Below, piece after piece: positions 38,973-48,366 of a DNA stretch of 64,000 bases. Numbering within the stretch: position 1 is the stretch's first letter; each line of letters opens with the position of its first letter. A program made the position numbers and the translations under genes. Under the pieces are notes generated by a model that did no database searches, was not told the DNA's origin, and saw only the letters and a program-made list of their open reading frames with translations. Source of the DNA: Marinobacter salinisoli. GTDB taxonomy: Bacteria; Pseudomonadota; Gammaproteobacteria; Pseudomonadales; Oleiphilaceae. The stretch is from assembly GCF_017301335.1 (NCBI RefSeq), contig NZ_CP071247.1:2108001-2172000 (forward strand). The letters are read 5' to 3'.

Positions 38973-41153
38973 ATGACAGAACGCGTACAAATCGGCGGCA
39001 TTCAGGTCGCGAAGAATCTGTATGATTTCGTGAATAACGAAGCGATTCCGGGAACCGGTGTCGATGCGGACAAATTCTGGGCCGAGTTCGACAAGATTGT
39101 GAACGAACTTGCTCCGCGCAACCGGGAGCTGCTGGCGAAGCGTGACGCGATTCAGGAAAAACTGGACAGCTGGAACCGTGACCACAAAGGCCAGAAGCTC
39201 GATATGGCCGAGTACAAGTCGTTCCTGAAAGACATCGGCTATCTGGTGGAAGAGCCGGCCGACTTCAAGATCTCCACCTCCAATGTGGATCCGGAAGTGG
39301 GCACTCTGGCCGGTCCGCAGCTGGTTGTGCCTATCATGAACGCCCGTTTCGCGCTGAACGCAGCGAACGCTCGCTGGGGCAGCCTTTACGACGCCTTGTA
39401 CGGCACTGATGCGATTTCAGAAGAAGGTGGTGCCGACAAGGGTGCCGGTTACAATCCGGTTCGCGGTGCCAAGGTTATTGAGTGGGCGCGCAACCTGCTG
39501 GATAGCTCTGCGCCGCTGGCCTCGGGCAGTCATAAAGACGCCGCCAAGTACTCCGTTGATGGTGGCAAGCTGGTTGTTAAGCTGCAGAACGGCGAAACAA
39601 CTGGTCTGAAGGATGAGTCGGGCTTTGTGGGTTACACCGGTGCTGCGGATGCGCCCACCGGCGTTCTGCTGGTTAAGAACGGCATGCACTTTGAAATTCA
39701 GATCGATGCCAGCCATCCAATCGGTAAAGATGACGGAGCCAACGTCAAGGACGTCTTGATGGAGTCCGCGCTGACCACCATCATGGATTGCGAGGATTCC
39801 GTTGCTGCAGTTGATGCCGATGATAAGGCGCTGGCCTACCGCAACTGGCTGGGCCTCATGAAGGGCGATCTGCAGGAAACCTTCGAAAAGGGTGGCAAGC
39901 AGTTGACCCGGAAGATGAATGCTGACCGCTCCTACACGGGTGCTGACGGTAGCGAGCTGACCCTGAAAGGTCGCAGCCTGATGTTCATCCGTAATGTCGG
40001 CCACCTGATGACCAATCCGGCTATCCTGCTGGAAGATGGCGCTGAGGTACCTGAAGGTCTGCTGGACGGCCTGATCACCTCACTGATCGCCATTCACGAT
40101 CTGAAGGGCGACAGCAAGTTCCAGAACAGCACCAAGGGTTCTGTCTACATCGTTAAGCCCAAACAGCATGGCCCTGAAGAAGTCGCTTTCACCAATGAGT
40201 TCTTCGGACGCGTCGAGGACGCTCTGGGTCTGCCGCGCTTTACCCTGAAAGTGGGTATCATGGACGAAGAGCGTCGCACCACGGTTAACCTGAAAGCCTG
40301 CATCCATGCCGCCAAGGAACGCGCCGTGTTCATCAACACCGGCTTCCTGGATCGTACCGGCGATGAAATGCATACCTCCATGGAGCTGGGGCCGTTCATT
40401 CGCAAGGGAGAAATGAAGCAAGCTGCGTGGATCAATGCCTACGAGCAGTGGAACGTGGATATCGGTCTGGAAACCGGTTTCCGTGGCGTTGCCCAGATTG
40501 GTAAAGGTATGTGGGCGATGCCGGATCTGATGGCCGGCATGCTCGAAGCCAAAATTGGCCATCCGAAGTCGGGTGCCAACACCGCGTGGGTTCCGTCCCC
40601 GACTGCGGCCACCCTGCATGCCACCCATTACCACCAGGTGAATGTGGCTGACGTGCAGAAAGAGTTTGAAAGCCGCGCGCGCGCAAGTCTCGATGACATC
40701 CTGACCGTGCCTGTGATGGAAGACCCGAGCGCCCTGAGTGCCGAAGATATTCAGCAGGAGCTGGACAACAACGCACAGGGTATTCTGGGCTACGTGGTTC
40801 GCTGGGTAGACCAGGGCGTGGGCTGTTCCAAGGTGCCGGACATCAACAACGTTGGCCTGATGGAAGACCGCGCGACCCTGCGTATCTCTTCCCAGCTGCT
40901 GACCAACTGGCTGTACCACGGTATCTGCTCCGAAGCGCAGATCGAAGAAACCATGAAGCGTATGGCGGCTGTGGTTGATCAGCAGAATGCCGGCGATCCT
41001 GCCTACCGCAACATGGCCCCGAACTTCGATGACAGCGTTGCCTTCCAGGCCGCGATGGATCTGGTTCTTAAGGGTCGTGCGCAGCCCAACGGCTACACGG
41101 AGCCGCTGCTCCATGCCTACCGCCTGAAGGCGAAGGCCAAGTTCGGCGGTTAA
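38973..41153 (+). CDS. glcB: Malate synthase G
   Basis: A 726-residue type G malate synthase (E. coli 723). The [15 protein letters not shown] block holds acidic active-site residues, and [13 protein letters not shown] and the long C-terminal domain are typical. It condenses glyoxylate and acetyl-CoA to malate, allowing growth on acetate, glycolate or fatty acids. The frame opens at 38937, but [15 protein letters not shown] at 38973 is the family start and has a GAGG ribosome-binding site. No aceA or glc genes adjoin it. Confidence 0.96.
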   Translation: MTERVQIGGIQVAKNLYDFVNNEAIPGTGVDADKFWAEFDKIVNELAPRNRELLAKRDAIQEKLDSWNRDHKGQKLDMAEYKSFLKDIGYLVEEPADFKISTSNVDPEVGTLAGPQLVVPIMNARFALNAANARWGSLYDALYGTDAISEEGGADKGAGYNPVRGAKVIEWARNLLDSSAPLASGSHKDAAKYSVDGGKLVVKLQNGETTGLKDESGFVGYTGAADAPTGVLLVKNGMHFEIQIDASHPIGKDDGANVKDVLMESALTTIMDCEDSVAAVDADDKALAYRNWLGLMKGDLQETFEKGGKQLTRKMNADRSYTGADGSELTLKGRSLMFIRNVGHLMTNPAILLEDGAEVPEGLLDGLITSLIAIHDLKGDSKFQNSTKGSVYIVKPKQHGPEEVAFTNEFFGRVEDALGLPRFTLKVGIMDEERRTTVNLKACIHAAKERAVFINTGFLDRTGDEMHTSMELGPFIRKGEMKQAAWINAYEQWNVDIGLETGFRGVAQIGKGMWAMPDLMAGMLEAKIGHPKSGANTAWVPSPTAATLHATHYHQVNVADVQKEFESRARASLDDILTVPVMEDPSALSAEDIQQELDNNAQGILGYVVRWVDQGVGCSKVPDINNVGLMEDRATLRISSQLLTNWLYHGICSEAQIEETMKRMAAVVDQQNAGDPAYRNMAPNFDDSVAFQAAMDLVLKGRAQPNGYTEPLLHAYRLKAKAKFGG

Positions 41154-41186
41154 AGTTAAGCCTGTCGCGACACCTGGACAGGGCTG

Positions 41187-41222
41187 AAAAAAGGCCGGTG
41201 GAATTTTCCACCGGCCTTTTTT
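41187..41222. terminator. Intrinsic terminator between glcB and prsT
   Basis: A long perfect stem AAAAAAGGCCGGTGGA / TCCACCGGCCTTTTTT with a 4-nt loop. It can end transcription from both converging genes. Confidence 0.9.
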
Positions 41223-41288
41223 GTCTGCGTGGCTGGTTGTAGGCCCCGCTTCGGCGCTTAATCGCCAGCTCAGAGAGTATGCTGGGCC

Positions 41289-43922
41289 TCAGAGAACTTT
41301 TCGTACTTGTTCCAGGTGCTCAGCAATCTCTTCCTGTTCGGGATCCAGCATAACCGCTTTTTCCAGCTGTTCGGCAGCGGCCTGGTGCTGTCCATCCAGA
41401 TGAAGTATCCAGCCGTAGGTGTCCAGAATCGCAGCGCTCTGGGGGGCCAGTTCGACCGCTTTTCCCGCCAGCTCCAGGGCTCGTTTGCGGTCGCGCTCAC
41501 GTAATAGCCATGCAAGATTGTTCAGGGCGGTAACATTGCCGGCTCGTAGTTCCAGGACTTTTTCGTAGTGGGTCTCCGCCTCGGCCTCGTTGCCGTGCTG
41601 CAGAAGGATATCACCCCGCTTCAGATGGGCGGCCGGGCTATCTGGCGCCTTCGAGACCCATTCTTCGGTCCATTCATCGGTTCTGTCTGATCCGGTTGCC
41701 TGACCAACACTTACAAGATAAGACAGCGTCGGAATATCCTTGGTTTTGTCGTAATAGGATGACAGTAGCTCGATAGCCTCATCCGGACGTTCACTTCTGA
41801 GCAATAAACCGGCCCGTGCGCGTACGGTGATGCTCTGTTCGCCGAATGTGTCCTCTACTTCATCCAGGGTATCCAGCGCATGCTGGTTGCCTTTTTCCAG
41901 TTCGGCGATGCGGACCGGGATCAGGGCCAGGTTGAGGTTTTCAGGCTGGAGGGCGAGGGCCTCAGTAATCTTTTGATGGGCTGTCTCGAAGTCCTTTGCC
42001 ATTAATGCCCGCCTGGTTTCGGCGGCTAACAGGTTGGCGGTTACGTCCCGAATGAACGCATGGCTATCGGGTTGGCTTTCGAGTTGCCTGGCCGCAACGT
42101 CCAGATTGCCCTCGCGAATATTAACCTGCGCGGCGAGCCCAGTGGCCAGGGGTTCCAGCTCGCTATGCTGTTGGCCTACCTTCGCCAGCCAGTCCTGCAC
42201 CTCGGCTGTCGAGTGATCCCGGGCATAGAGACTCGCGGCTTGCATCAACGGCGTGACATCGTCCGGATTCAAGCGGGCAACCTCGATCATGGTTTTCAGC
42301 GCTTTCTCGCGTTCGCCGTTATTCAGATAGGTGCTACCCAGGGCTCGTAGCCCCGGTTGCCAGTCTGGATTGTTTTCTACCAAGGCCTCCAGCCGCTCAC
42401 TGGCTATAGCGTGATTATCGAGGCGCGCGTCCGTCATGCTAGCAAGCAGCACCGCTTGGCGATCGTTGGGATAGCCGTTGAGCAAAGAGTCGCGGATTTC
42501 TTCTGCCTCGGGGCGGGCTTCAGCTTCTACCAGAGAGTCCAGGTAATAGGCGGTGGTAAGCCAGTCGTCCGGGGCCTTGGTAAAGGCTGTGCGCAGGTGA
42601 CTCAGGGCCTGGTCCTTTTGGGCGTTCTGGCGAAAGTGCCGGGCCAGAGCAAGGTGCAGGCGGGTATTGGTCGGGTCGATATCGATGGCTTTGTTCAGGC
42701 TTTCGACACCTGCTTCCTCCTGGCCGGGCACGTTCAGGGCCAGAATGCCATGCATTGCCAGGAGTTCCGGGGCTTTGGGGCGCGCTTCGATGGATCGCTC
42801 CAGGTTTTTCAGGGCCGCTTCGCGTTCCCCTGCGTCTACCTGAGCAATCGTGGCCGCTCTGAGCAGGGGGGCAGAAGCTGTTTCAGGGTCCAGATTCGCT
42901 GTCAAAAGTTGCACGCCTTCGTCAAGCTCTCCAGTGCTTGCGCTCAATGCGCCAAGCATCAGTGCGACCTGTTCGTTGTCCGGGCTCGCAGCCAGCAAGT
43001 CTCGCAATTTGCCCTTGGCCGTTTCAATTTCCCCTTCTTTGAGGGCAGACATGGCCGCCTCGAATTGTTGTTTTGATTCGGTATCGGTGTTCTCGGCAAG
43101 AATGCGATTGTAGATCTGAGCTTCTGTGGTTCGTCCCTGAGCGGTTAAAACCTGCGAGAGAGCTGTCAGGATACTTCTGCGAATGGGGAGCAATAAGTCG
43201 GAAGTCGGAACGACAGTTACCGCATCGGTCAGGGTCGCCGCTGCCTGCTCAAGCTCGCCTTGTTGGTATTGGGCGATACCTTTCCAGTAGAGGACTTCCG
43301 GCGCAGCTTCATTGGATTCAAGCCAGCCGTCGGCAGTACGGGTTGCTTCTGCCGGCTGTTCGAGGCCTAGCTGGGTTTTAAGCTGGCCTTCGATGGCTTC
43401 AACGTTGGACGGGTGGCTCTCGGCTATCTGTTCGAACATCGCCAGGGCTTCTGCGAATTCGCCCGACTGGCGGCGCGCTTCGGCGCGAATGAGAGACGCA
43501 TCGAGTTGTTCGGTTCCTGACGTCGGTGTTTGCTTGGCCAGCGTCTCGGTTGCTGATAAATGCTTTCCCTGCTGCACGTAGGCGCGAGCAAGGATCAGGG
43601 CAACCGCCTCTGAATGGTCTTCAAGCCATGGCTCAAGCAGGTCCGCCGCTTCTTTCGCTGCTCCGACATCAAGATACAGGCTTGCAAGTCGGGTGACGTG
43701 GTCAACATTGTCCGGCTCTGCCTGGATAGCGTTTCTCACTTCAATAAACGCAGAGCGGTACTGTCCCTGTTTTGCGTAGGTTTCCGCCCGTGTTATGTGA
43801 GAGCTGGCATCCGATGTCGTAACCTGGTCTTTACACCCAGTAAGGTGCAGTACAGTCAATAGCAGACTGCCAAACAGGATGATCCTTGGTAGCAAGTTGA
43901 AGGACCTGTTTTTTGTTTTCAT
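41289..43922 (-). CDS. prsT: PrsT-like TPR lipoprotein of XrtA/PEP-CTERM loci
   Basis: An 877-residue lipoprotein. The signal peptide ends in lipobox VLHLTGC (Cys30). The rest is almost entirely tetratricopeptide repeats, with many A-x-x-L-x-x-A-x-x-x-x-P patterns to the C-terminus. The size and architecture match PrsT, a TPR lipoprotein found with exosortase A loci. It probably scaffolds the export or assembly machinery at the outer membrane's periplasmic face. A GGAG ribosome-binding site precedes the ATG. It is downstream of the ATPase gene on the same strand, 152 bp apart. Confidence 0.82.
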   Translation of the reverse strand: MKTKNRSFNLLPRIILFGSLLLTVLHLTGCKDQVTTSDASSHITRAETYAKQGQYRSAFIEVRNAIQAEPDNVDHVTRLASLYLDVGAAKEAADLLEPWLEDHSEAVALILARAYVQQGKHLSATETLAKQTPTSGTEQLDASLIRAEARRQSGEFAEALAMFEQIAESHPSNVEAIEGQLKTQLGLEQPAEATRTADGWLESNEAAPEVLYWKGIAQYQQGELEQAAATLTDAVTVVPTSDLLLPIRRSILTALSQVLTAQGRTTEAQIYNRILAENTDTESKQQFEAAMSALKEGEIETAKGKLRDLLAASPDNEQVALMLGALSASTGELDEGVQLLTANLDPETASAPLLRAATIAQVDAGEREAALKNLERSIEARPKAPELLAMHGILALNVPGQEEAGVESLNKAIDIDPTNTRLHLALARHFRQNAQKDQALSHLRTAFTKAPDDWLTTAYYLDSLVEAEARPEAEEIRDSLLNGYPNDRQAVLLASMTDARLDNHAIASERLEALVENNPDWQPGLRALGSTYLNNGEREKALKTMIEVARLNPDDVTPLMQAASLYARDHSTAEVQDWLAKVGQQHSELEPLATGLAAQVNIREGNLDVAARQLESQPDSHAFIRDVTANLLAAETRRALMAKDFETAHQKITEALALQPENLNLALIPVRIAELEKGNQHALDTLDEVEDTFGEQSITVRARAGLLLRSERPDEAIELLSSYYDKTKDIPTLSYLVSVGQATGSDRTDEWTEEWVSKAPDSPAAHLKRGDILLQHGNEAEAETHYEKVLELRAGNVTALNNLAWLLRERDRKRALELAGKAVELAPQSAAILDTYGWILHLDGQHQAAAEQLEKAVMLDPEQEEIAEHLEQVRKVL

Positions 43923-44074
43923 TTATCCTACTCCTTGGACTGCATCTTCTGAGATTATCTGGCTTTTTGGCCTCTGGTTCTGGGTTTTTGTTGGCATATT
44001 GACGCCCGTGTAACTGTTTTCTGTCCGGATGGGTTTCCAAATGAGCGTCCTGCCAGGCGATTGAGCTTGCGTGA

Positions 44075-45106
44075 TCAGCGTTTGCCCAGCGGCTTTACGT
44101 TCTCACGGGGTACCTCGGCGTCGCTGCGCTCGGGTGCTTCTTCTGGAAATGCTTTTTCCAGTCTGGAATCAATTCTTTCCAAGGCATCGGCGATGCGTGA
44201 CAGCGCCTTGGCCATATCGTAGTGAGGCTTTTCGGGGCTCCATAGCGATGTACTGGCGGCTTTTTCCTGGTCTGCAATGAGCACGGGAGGCACTTCTAAG
44301 AGATCTTCCTCTCCAAGCAGATCCTTGCGGATACCTTCCAAGTCATGAGGATCTATGAAGGGTCGGTCCTCGGCATAGGCGCACATCATCATGCCATCAC
44401 AGAGCTTGTTGATGAGGCGTGGGATGCCATGGCTGAGTTTGTGAATCTCGCGCACGGTGTCTTCATCAAACAACTTATTGCCACCGTGCCCGGAGACGAG
44501 CAGGCGGTAGTCGATGTACTCGGCAGTCTCTGTCAGCGTTAACCCTTGGAGGTGAAAGAACAGTTTGACTCGCTGGGCAAGCTGGGGAATAGCGGTGACA
44601 GCCTGTTTGAGTTCTGGCTGACCAAGCAGAATGACACGCATCGCAGGACCGCCCATGTTATCCATCGCGGTCAGCATGCGGACATCTTCCAGGTTTTCCC
44701 GAGTCAGGTTTTGCGCTTCATCAATCGCCAGGACAACCGGGGTGCCCGCAGCAGCCATCCGTTCAAGATATTCGGTAATCTGGAACAGCATGGCCACCTT
44801 GCTGTCGTCTTCGACCTTTACGCCAGCCTTTCTCAGAATCAGGCTAAACAGATCCTTGGATTCCAGGTTGGTATAAGAAATGTTGAGGAGTTGGAGATCA
44901 GCTTCGAGACTGCGAATGGTTTTCTTTAGCAGCGTGGTCTTTCCGGAACCAATTTCGCCACTGATAACCACAAAGCCCTCCGACGTCCAGATCGCCGAGG
45001 ACATGTACACATAAGCCCGGGAGTGTTGCCGGCTCATGTAGATGAAGTCATCTTCCGGCGTTATTCGGAAGGGGTGCCTGTGCAGGCCGAAGAATTCCAA
45101 GTACAT
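44075..45106 (-). CDS. XrtA-locus ExeA-like AAA ATPase
   Basis: A 343-residue AAA protein. It begins MYLEFFGLHRHPFRITPEDDFIYMS, the hallmark of ExeA/GspA-like ATPases. Walker A is GEIGSGKTTLLKK (about residue 50), Walker B VVLAIDEAQNL, with an arginine-rich sensor 2 region in HGIPRLINKLCD. This family is a regular member of exosortase A polysaccharide loci. Unlike full ExeA it has no transmembrane or peptidoglycan-binding tail. Two ATGs lie at 45112 and 45106; the second is 7 nt from a GAAGGA ribosome-binding site and is preferred. Confidence 0.85.
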   Translation of the reverse strand: MYLEFFGLHRHPFRITPEDDFIYMSRQHSRAYVYMSSAIWTSEGFVVISGEIGSGKTTLLKKTIRSLEADLQLLNISYTNLESKDLFSLILRKAGVKVEDDSKVAMLFQITEYLERMAAAGTPVVLAIDEAQNLTRENLEDVRMLTAMDNMGGPAMRVILLGQPELKQAVTAIPQLAQRVKLFFHLQGLTLTETAEYIDYRLLVSGHGGNKLFDEDTVREIHKLSHGIPRLINKLCDGMMMCAYAEDRPFIDPHDLEGIRKDLLGEEDLLEVPPVLIADQEKAASTSLWSPEKPHYDMAKALSRIADALERIDSRLEKAFPEEAPERSDAEVPRENVKPLGKR

Positions 45107-45823
45107 CGTCATTTCCTTCGACGGAGCTTTACGCCTATGAGCTCACGTTGTGGCTGCGCGCCCAACAGGCCCTGCTATTGGTAGCCGGAGCGGTCGGCGG
45201 TGACGCCATCTCTTGGTGTCCGTAGGAATCGGGCGCAACATTGACCTTCCTGTCCCATGCGATTCCTATGCTTTGAGTCTCACTCACTGTAAAGAGAAAC
45301 ACAATGCTTCTGTATCGAAAATAGTGCAAGTACGTAAAGTAGTGTAATTGGTGTCACAAAAGTATACATTGTGTTTGAGGTTAGTTTGGACCGGGCGCAA
45401 GATGTCTGCTATCAGAATAGAAGCGGAAAATACTTTTTTCTCTTTCAGCTCGGTGTTGGCTGAACGCTGGCTTAGTGCTCATTTAGCGCAAAGGCCATGG
45501 GGAAGAACATGACGACAAGGATGTTTGGTGTGTCGTGCAGCGGGTTCAAAAGCGAAGGTGTCACCAGTCCTCGCCAGGGGCCAGGCACGCTCACTCCCAT
45601 CCGTGGCTCCTTGTCCTTGGCAGTTTGCCCGGTGGCTGCTCGCGGCTTTTTGGCTATCGAAGTCGTGCCCGTCTGCAAGTTCGCTGTGTGGACCGCCCCC
45701 CTGAAACGCATTCGAACTGGTTTGCTGTTGTGGCTTGCGCGGCGTGAATGGCATCTGCTTGCTTACCAGTCTTACTGTCAGCACCGGCATTCACTGCAAG
45801 TCACTGTTCAGGGACGAACCTAG
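45107..45823. promoter_or_regulatory. Divergent control region of the polysaccharide locus
   Basis: A 717-bp gap between the divergent ATPase and chain-length genes. It must hold promoters for both arms. I see one imperfect sigma-54-like element (annotated separately) and AT-rich sequence at about 45290-45440. Open frames over 45472-45823 on both strands have no recognisable family or ribosome-binding site and are not called. Confidence 0.45.
45456..45473 (+). promoter_or_regulatory. Imperfect sigma-54-like element upstream of the chain-length gene
   Basis: TTGGCTGAACGCTGGCTT has GG-N10-GC at the right spacing but deviates at several other positions of the consensus. XrtA loci are often controlled by the sigma-54-dependent regulator PrsR, which makes the site of interest, but it is 350 bp from the gene. 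Confidence 0.25.
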
Positions 45824-47395
45824 ATGGACATTCAATTCATTCTCGATACGCTCCGCGCTGTAAAGCTTGAGTTATACCGGCACAAATTTGTTGTCGCCAT
45901 AATATTCATGGTTGTGACTGCAAGTGTTCTGGCGCTCGGCTACATAACGCCGAAGACCTATACCTCTCAAGCCGTTCTTTACGCCGATCAATCCAATATT
46001 TTGCAGCCGCTGCTTCGTGGCAAGGCCGAAGTTACTCAGATTGATCGGATAAACGAAGCCAGAGAGATGCTTCAAAGCCGTTCGTTTTTGAAACGTGTGT
46101 CGATGGATACCGGGCTAATCAATGGCGGAGAAACCGACGCTGCACAAAACAGAAAGATAAGCGACCTGCGTGATCAGGTGCGTATCCGGGTGTCAAACCA
46201 GAACTTCCTGGAACTGAGCTACACCAGTGATAGCCCCGACAAATCTTTCGAAGTTCTCAGTGCTGTGCTTGATCGTTTTGTGGAGCGCACGGTGCAAAAG
46301 AAGCGGTCGGAAAGCCAGGGCGCATTTCAGTTTATCGATTCTCAGGTTAAATCCTATCAGCGCCAGCTGGAAGCCGCTGAGCAGCGACTAAAAGAGTTCA
46401 AAACGGCCAATCAGGACGGTACCGAAAGTAGCGTGCTGTCGCGGATAGAAAAACTTCGTGATGATATTGAAAATCTCAAGCTGGAAATTCAGCAAACAGA
46501 ATCCGAAGTTCAGCTTACGCGTCGTCAGCTCAACAACGAAGAGCCGGTGCTGCGCATCACAGTGGACCCAGGGAAGTCTGCCGCTGAGCAGCAGTTGGTA
46601 ATGATGCGTCAGGCATTGGACTCGGCATTACTAAAGTACAGTGAATACCACCCGGATGTGATCAACATCCGGGCCCAGATTGCCGATCTGGAAAAACGAA
46701 TTTCCACACAAACCGATGAGGATCGGGAGGGCAGCATTGTCGAGGTGCTGGAAAACCCGGTCTACGAAAACCTGAAAATTCAGCTCTCCGACAGCACCAC
46801 TCAGTTGGCCGTTCAGAAAAACCGCCTGGCTTCGCTTGAGCGTCTTCTTAACGAAGAATACGCGCGCTCAGAACGAGTTGCCGAGAACGAGGCAGAACTG
46901 GCAGAACTCACCCGGGACTACGATGTCACCCGTGAAGTTTATGAAGACATGCTGCAAAGGCGGGAAAAGGCCCGGTTATCAATGACCCTGGACGTGCAGG
47001 GTGAAGGCGTCAGTTACAAGATCCAGGAGCCGGCTTCTTACCCCACGACCTGGGATGGTCTGCAGCTCTATGAAATTGGCATAGCGGGCCCCTTCCTGGG
47101 GAGCGCCGCTGTGCTGGGCTTGCTGGTAATGCTAGTGATGTTTGATCAACGAGTACGCTCGCCCCGGGCGCTGCAACTGGCTGTGCCTGAGTCCATTTCA
47201 GTTTTGACAACGATTCCCCATTATCGCAGTACCTGGAAGGACAGTTTGTTCCGCAAGGATGTTCTCTTCACATGGGTCTTTCTCGGTGTATTCATGGCCG
47301 GGTACATTGCCGTTCTGCTCTTTAGCGTACTGGGTATGGCTCCTGAACAGTTTATGGAGCAAGTGAGCGCATTCGCCGGATTCGGGGGCAACTGA
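45824..47395 (+). CDS. XrtA-system polysaccharide chain-length determinant (Wzz-like)
   Basis: A 523-residue polysaccharide co-polymerase. An N-terminal transmembrane helix (about residues 24-43) is followed by a periplasmic Wzz domain, long coiled coils (about 180-250 and 330-400), and two C-terminal hydrophobic segments (about 425-445 and 480-505). It should sit in the inner membrane and set glycan chain length and couple to export. The C-terminal kinase domain found in many Wzc proteins is absent; the next gene supplies the separate cytoplasmic partner. The ATG has only a weak GGGA upstream. Confidence 0.88.
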   Translation: MDIQFILDTLRAVKLELYRHKFVVAIIFMVVTASVLALGYITPKTYTSQAVLYADQSNILQPLLRGKAEVTQIDRINEAREMLQSRSFLKRVSMDTGLINGGETDAAQNRKISDLRDQVRIRVSNQNFLELSYTSDSPDKSFEVLSAVLDRFVERTVQKKRSESQGAFQFIDSQVKSYQRQLEAAEQRLKEFKTANQDGTESSVLSRIEKLRDDIENLKLEIQQTESEVQLTRRQLNNEEPVLRITVDPGKSAAEQQLVMMRQALDSALLKYSEYHPDVINIRAQIADLEKRISTQTDEDREGSIVEVLENPVYENLKIQLSDSTTQLAVQKNRLASLERLLNEEYARSERVAENEAELAELTRDYDVTREVYEDMLQRREKARLSMTLDVQGEGVSYKIQEPASYPTTWDGLQLYEIGIAGPFLGSAAVLGLLVMLVMFDQRVRSPRALQLAVPESISVLTTIPHYRSTWKDSLFRKDVLFTWVFLGVFMAGYIAVLLFSVLGMAPEQFMEQVSAFAGFGGN

Positions 47396-48279
47396 TGGAC
47401 GACAGCAAACTTTATAATGCGTTATTGAAAAGCCGGGATGAGCGGCGGCAGTCCAGTCACGACCGCGAGCGCCCCGCAGTTGTCAAAGAGGAGCCGCGCA
47501 AAGAGCGTCACTATTCTTCGTCTGAGGACGGTAAACCGAATTGGGTGCGGGTCGATAAGGGCGATCAAGAGCGCGCACACCCCCCGGAAATCTATGATCC
47601 CTCGGTCTCTCTGGCGCTCATTCGCAACCCGAAGCCCTGGTCACGCGAGCAACTCCGCGAACGGAAAATCATCTATTCTGGTATGCCCGACAAGGAAGTG
47701 ATGGACGCCTACCGCGAGCTTCGTATTCAGCTCCGTAAGCGGGCCGGGGAAGGCAATTTCACGGTGATGTTCAGTAGCCTGGGCAACGCTCCCGGTGGAC
47801 TTCTGACAGCCTTTAACCTTGCGACTGCCTTCGCTCTGGATTCTCACACCTCGGCGTTATTTGTTGATTGCGACCCTTATCATCATGAGTTGACGGACCT
47901 GGTCTCCGTGCCGATGGATGCAGGCGTAACGGATTTTGTTGCCGATCGATCGCAAGCCATCAAGTCCATCATTTATCCCAGTGGCGTCGAGCGCCTGTCC
48001 GTTATACCCGCTGGGACTCAGGCATCTTCGGCGGTTGAGCTGTTTGCGTCAGTGCGCATGCGAGACCTGATCGCTGAATTAAAAGATCGATATCCAGATC
48101 GTTGCATTGTGCTAAATGCGCCACCGTTTCGTACTAATGCGGAAGCTCGGATTCTGGAGCGTTTTGCCGATCAGATTGTTTTCGGTGTTCCATTCGGAGA
48201 AGTCACCGGACAAGTGATTACTGACTCGGTAGGCGCACTTGGGTCTGACAAATTCTCCGGGCTGGTTTTTCAGGAATAA
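47395..48279 (+). CDS. CpsD/BY-kinase-like protein with degenerate P-loop
   Basis: A 294-residue cytoplasmic P-loop-family protein, matching in length and position the XrtA-associated tyrosine autokinase. The N-terminal about 100 residues are polar, with DAYRELRIQLR as in BY-kinases. The Walker A' block LFVDCD is present near residue 155. The Walker A loop, however, reads SLGNAPGGLLTAFNLA at about 128-143: the invariant Lys and Ser/Thr of GKS/T are Gly135 and Leu136. There is also no tyrosine cluster at the C-terminus. It therefore probably cannot phosphorylate and may act as a structural or regulatory partner. It starts at the last base of the preceding stop codon (TGATGG). Confidence 0.78.
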   Translation: MDDSKLYNALLKSRDERRQSSHDRERPAVVKEEPRKERHYSSSEDGKPNWVRVDKGDQERAHPPEIYDPSVSLALIRNPKPWSREQLRERKIIYSGMPDKEVMDAYRELRIQLRKRAGEGNFTVMFSSLGNAPGGLLTAFNLATAFALDSHTSALFVDCDPYHHELTDLVSVPMDAGVTDFVADRSQAIKSIIYPSGVERLSVIPAGTQASSAVELFASVRMRDLIAELKDRYPDRCIVLNAPPFRTNAEARILERFADQIVFGVPFGEVTGQVITDSVGALGSDKFSGLVFQE

Positions 48280-48366
48280 CCCTATGGAAAACAGGTCAGC
48301 ATATGTGGGAAATGACCATCTTATTCCCAAGCTGTGCGTCAACCATGGTTTTCCCGAACCGGAATT

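Noticed and set aside
41349..43880. Possible mobile or tandem DNA repeat across prsT
   Set aside because: The repetition is at the protein level (tetratricopeptide repeats) and not in the nucleotide sequence.
45472..45823. Overlapping frames of 79-108 codons in the divergent control region
   Set aside because: Frames on both strands compete, there is no ribosome-binding site, and no known family is apparent.
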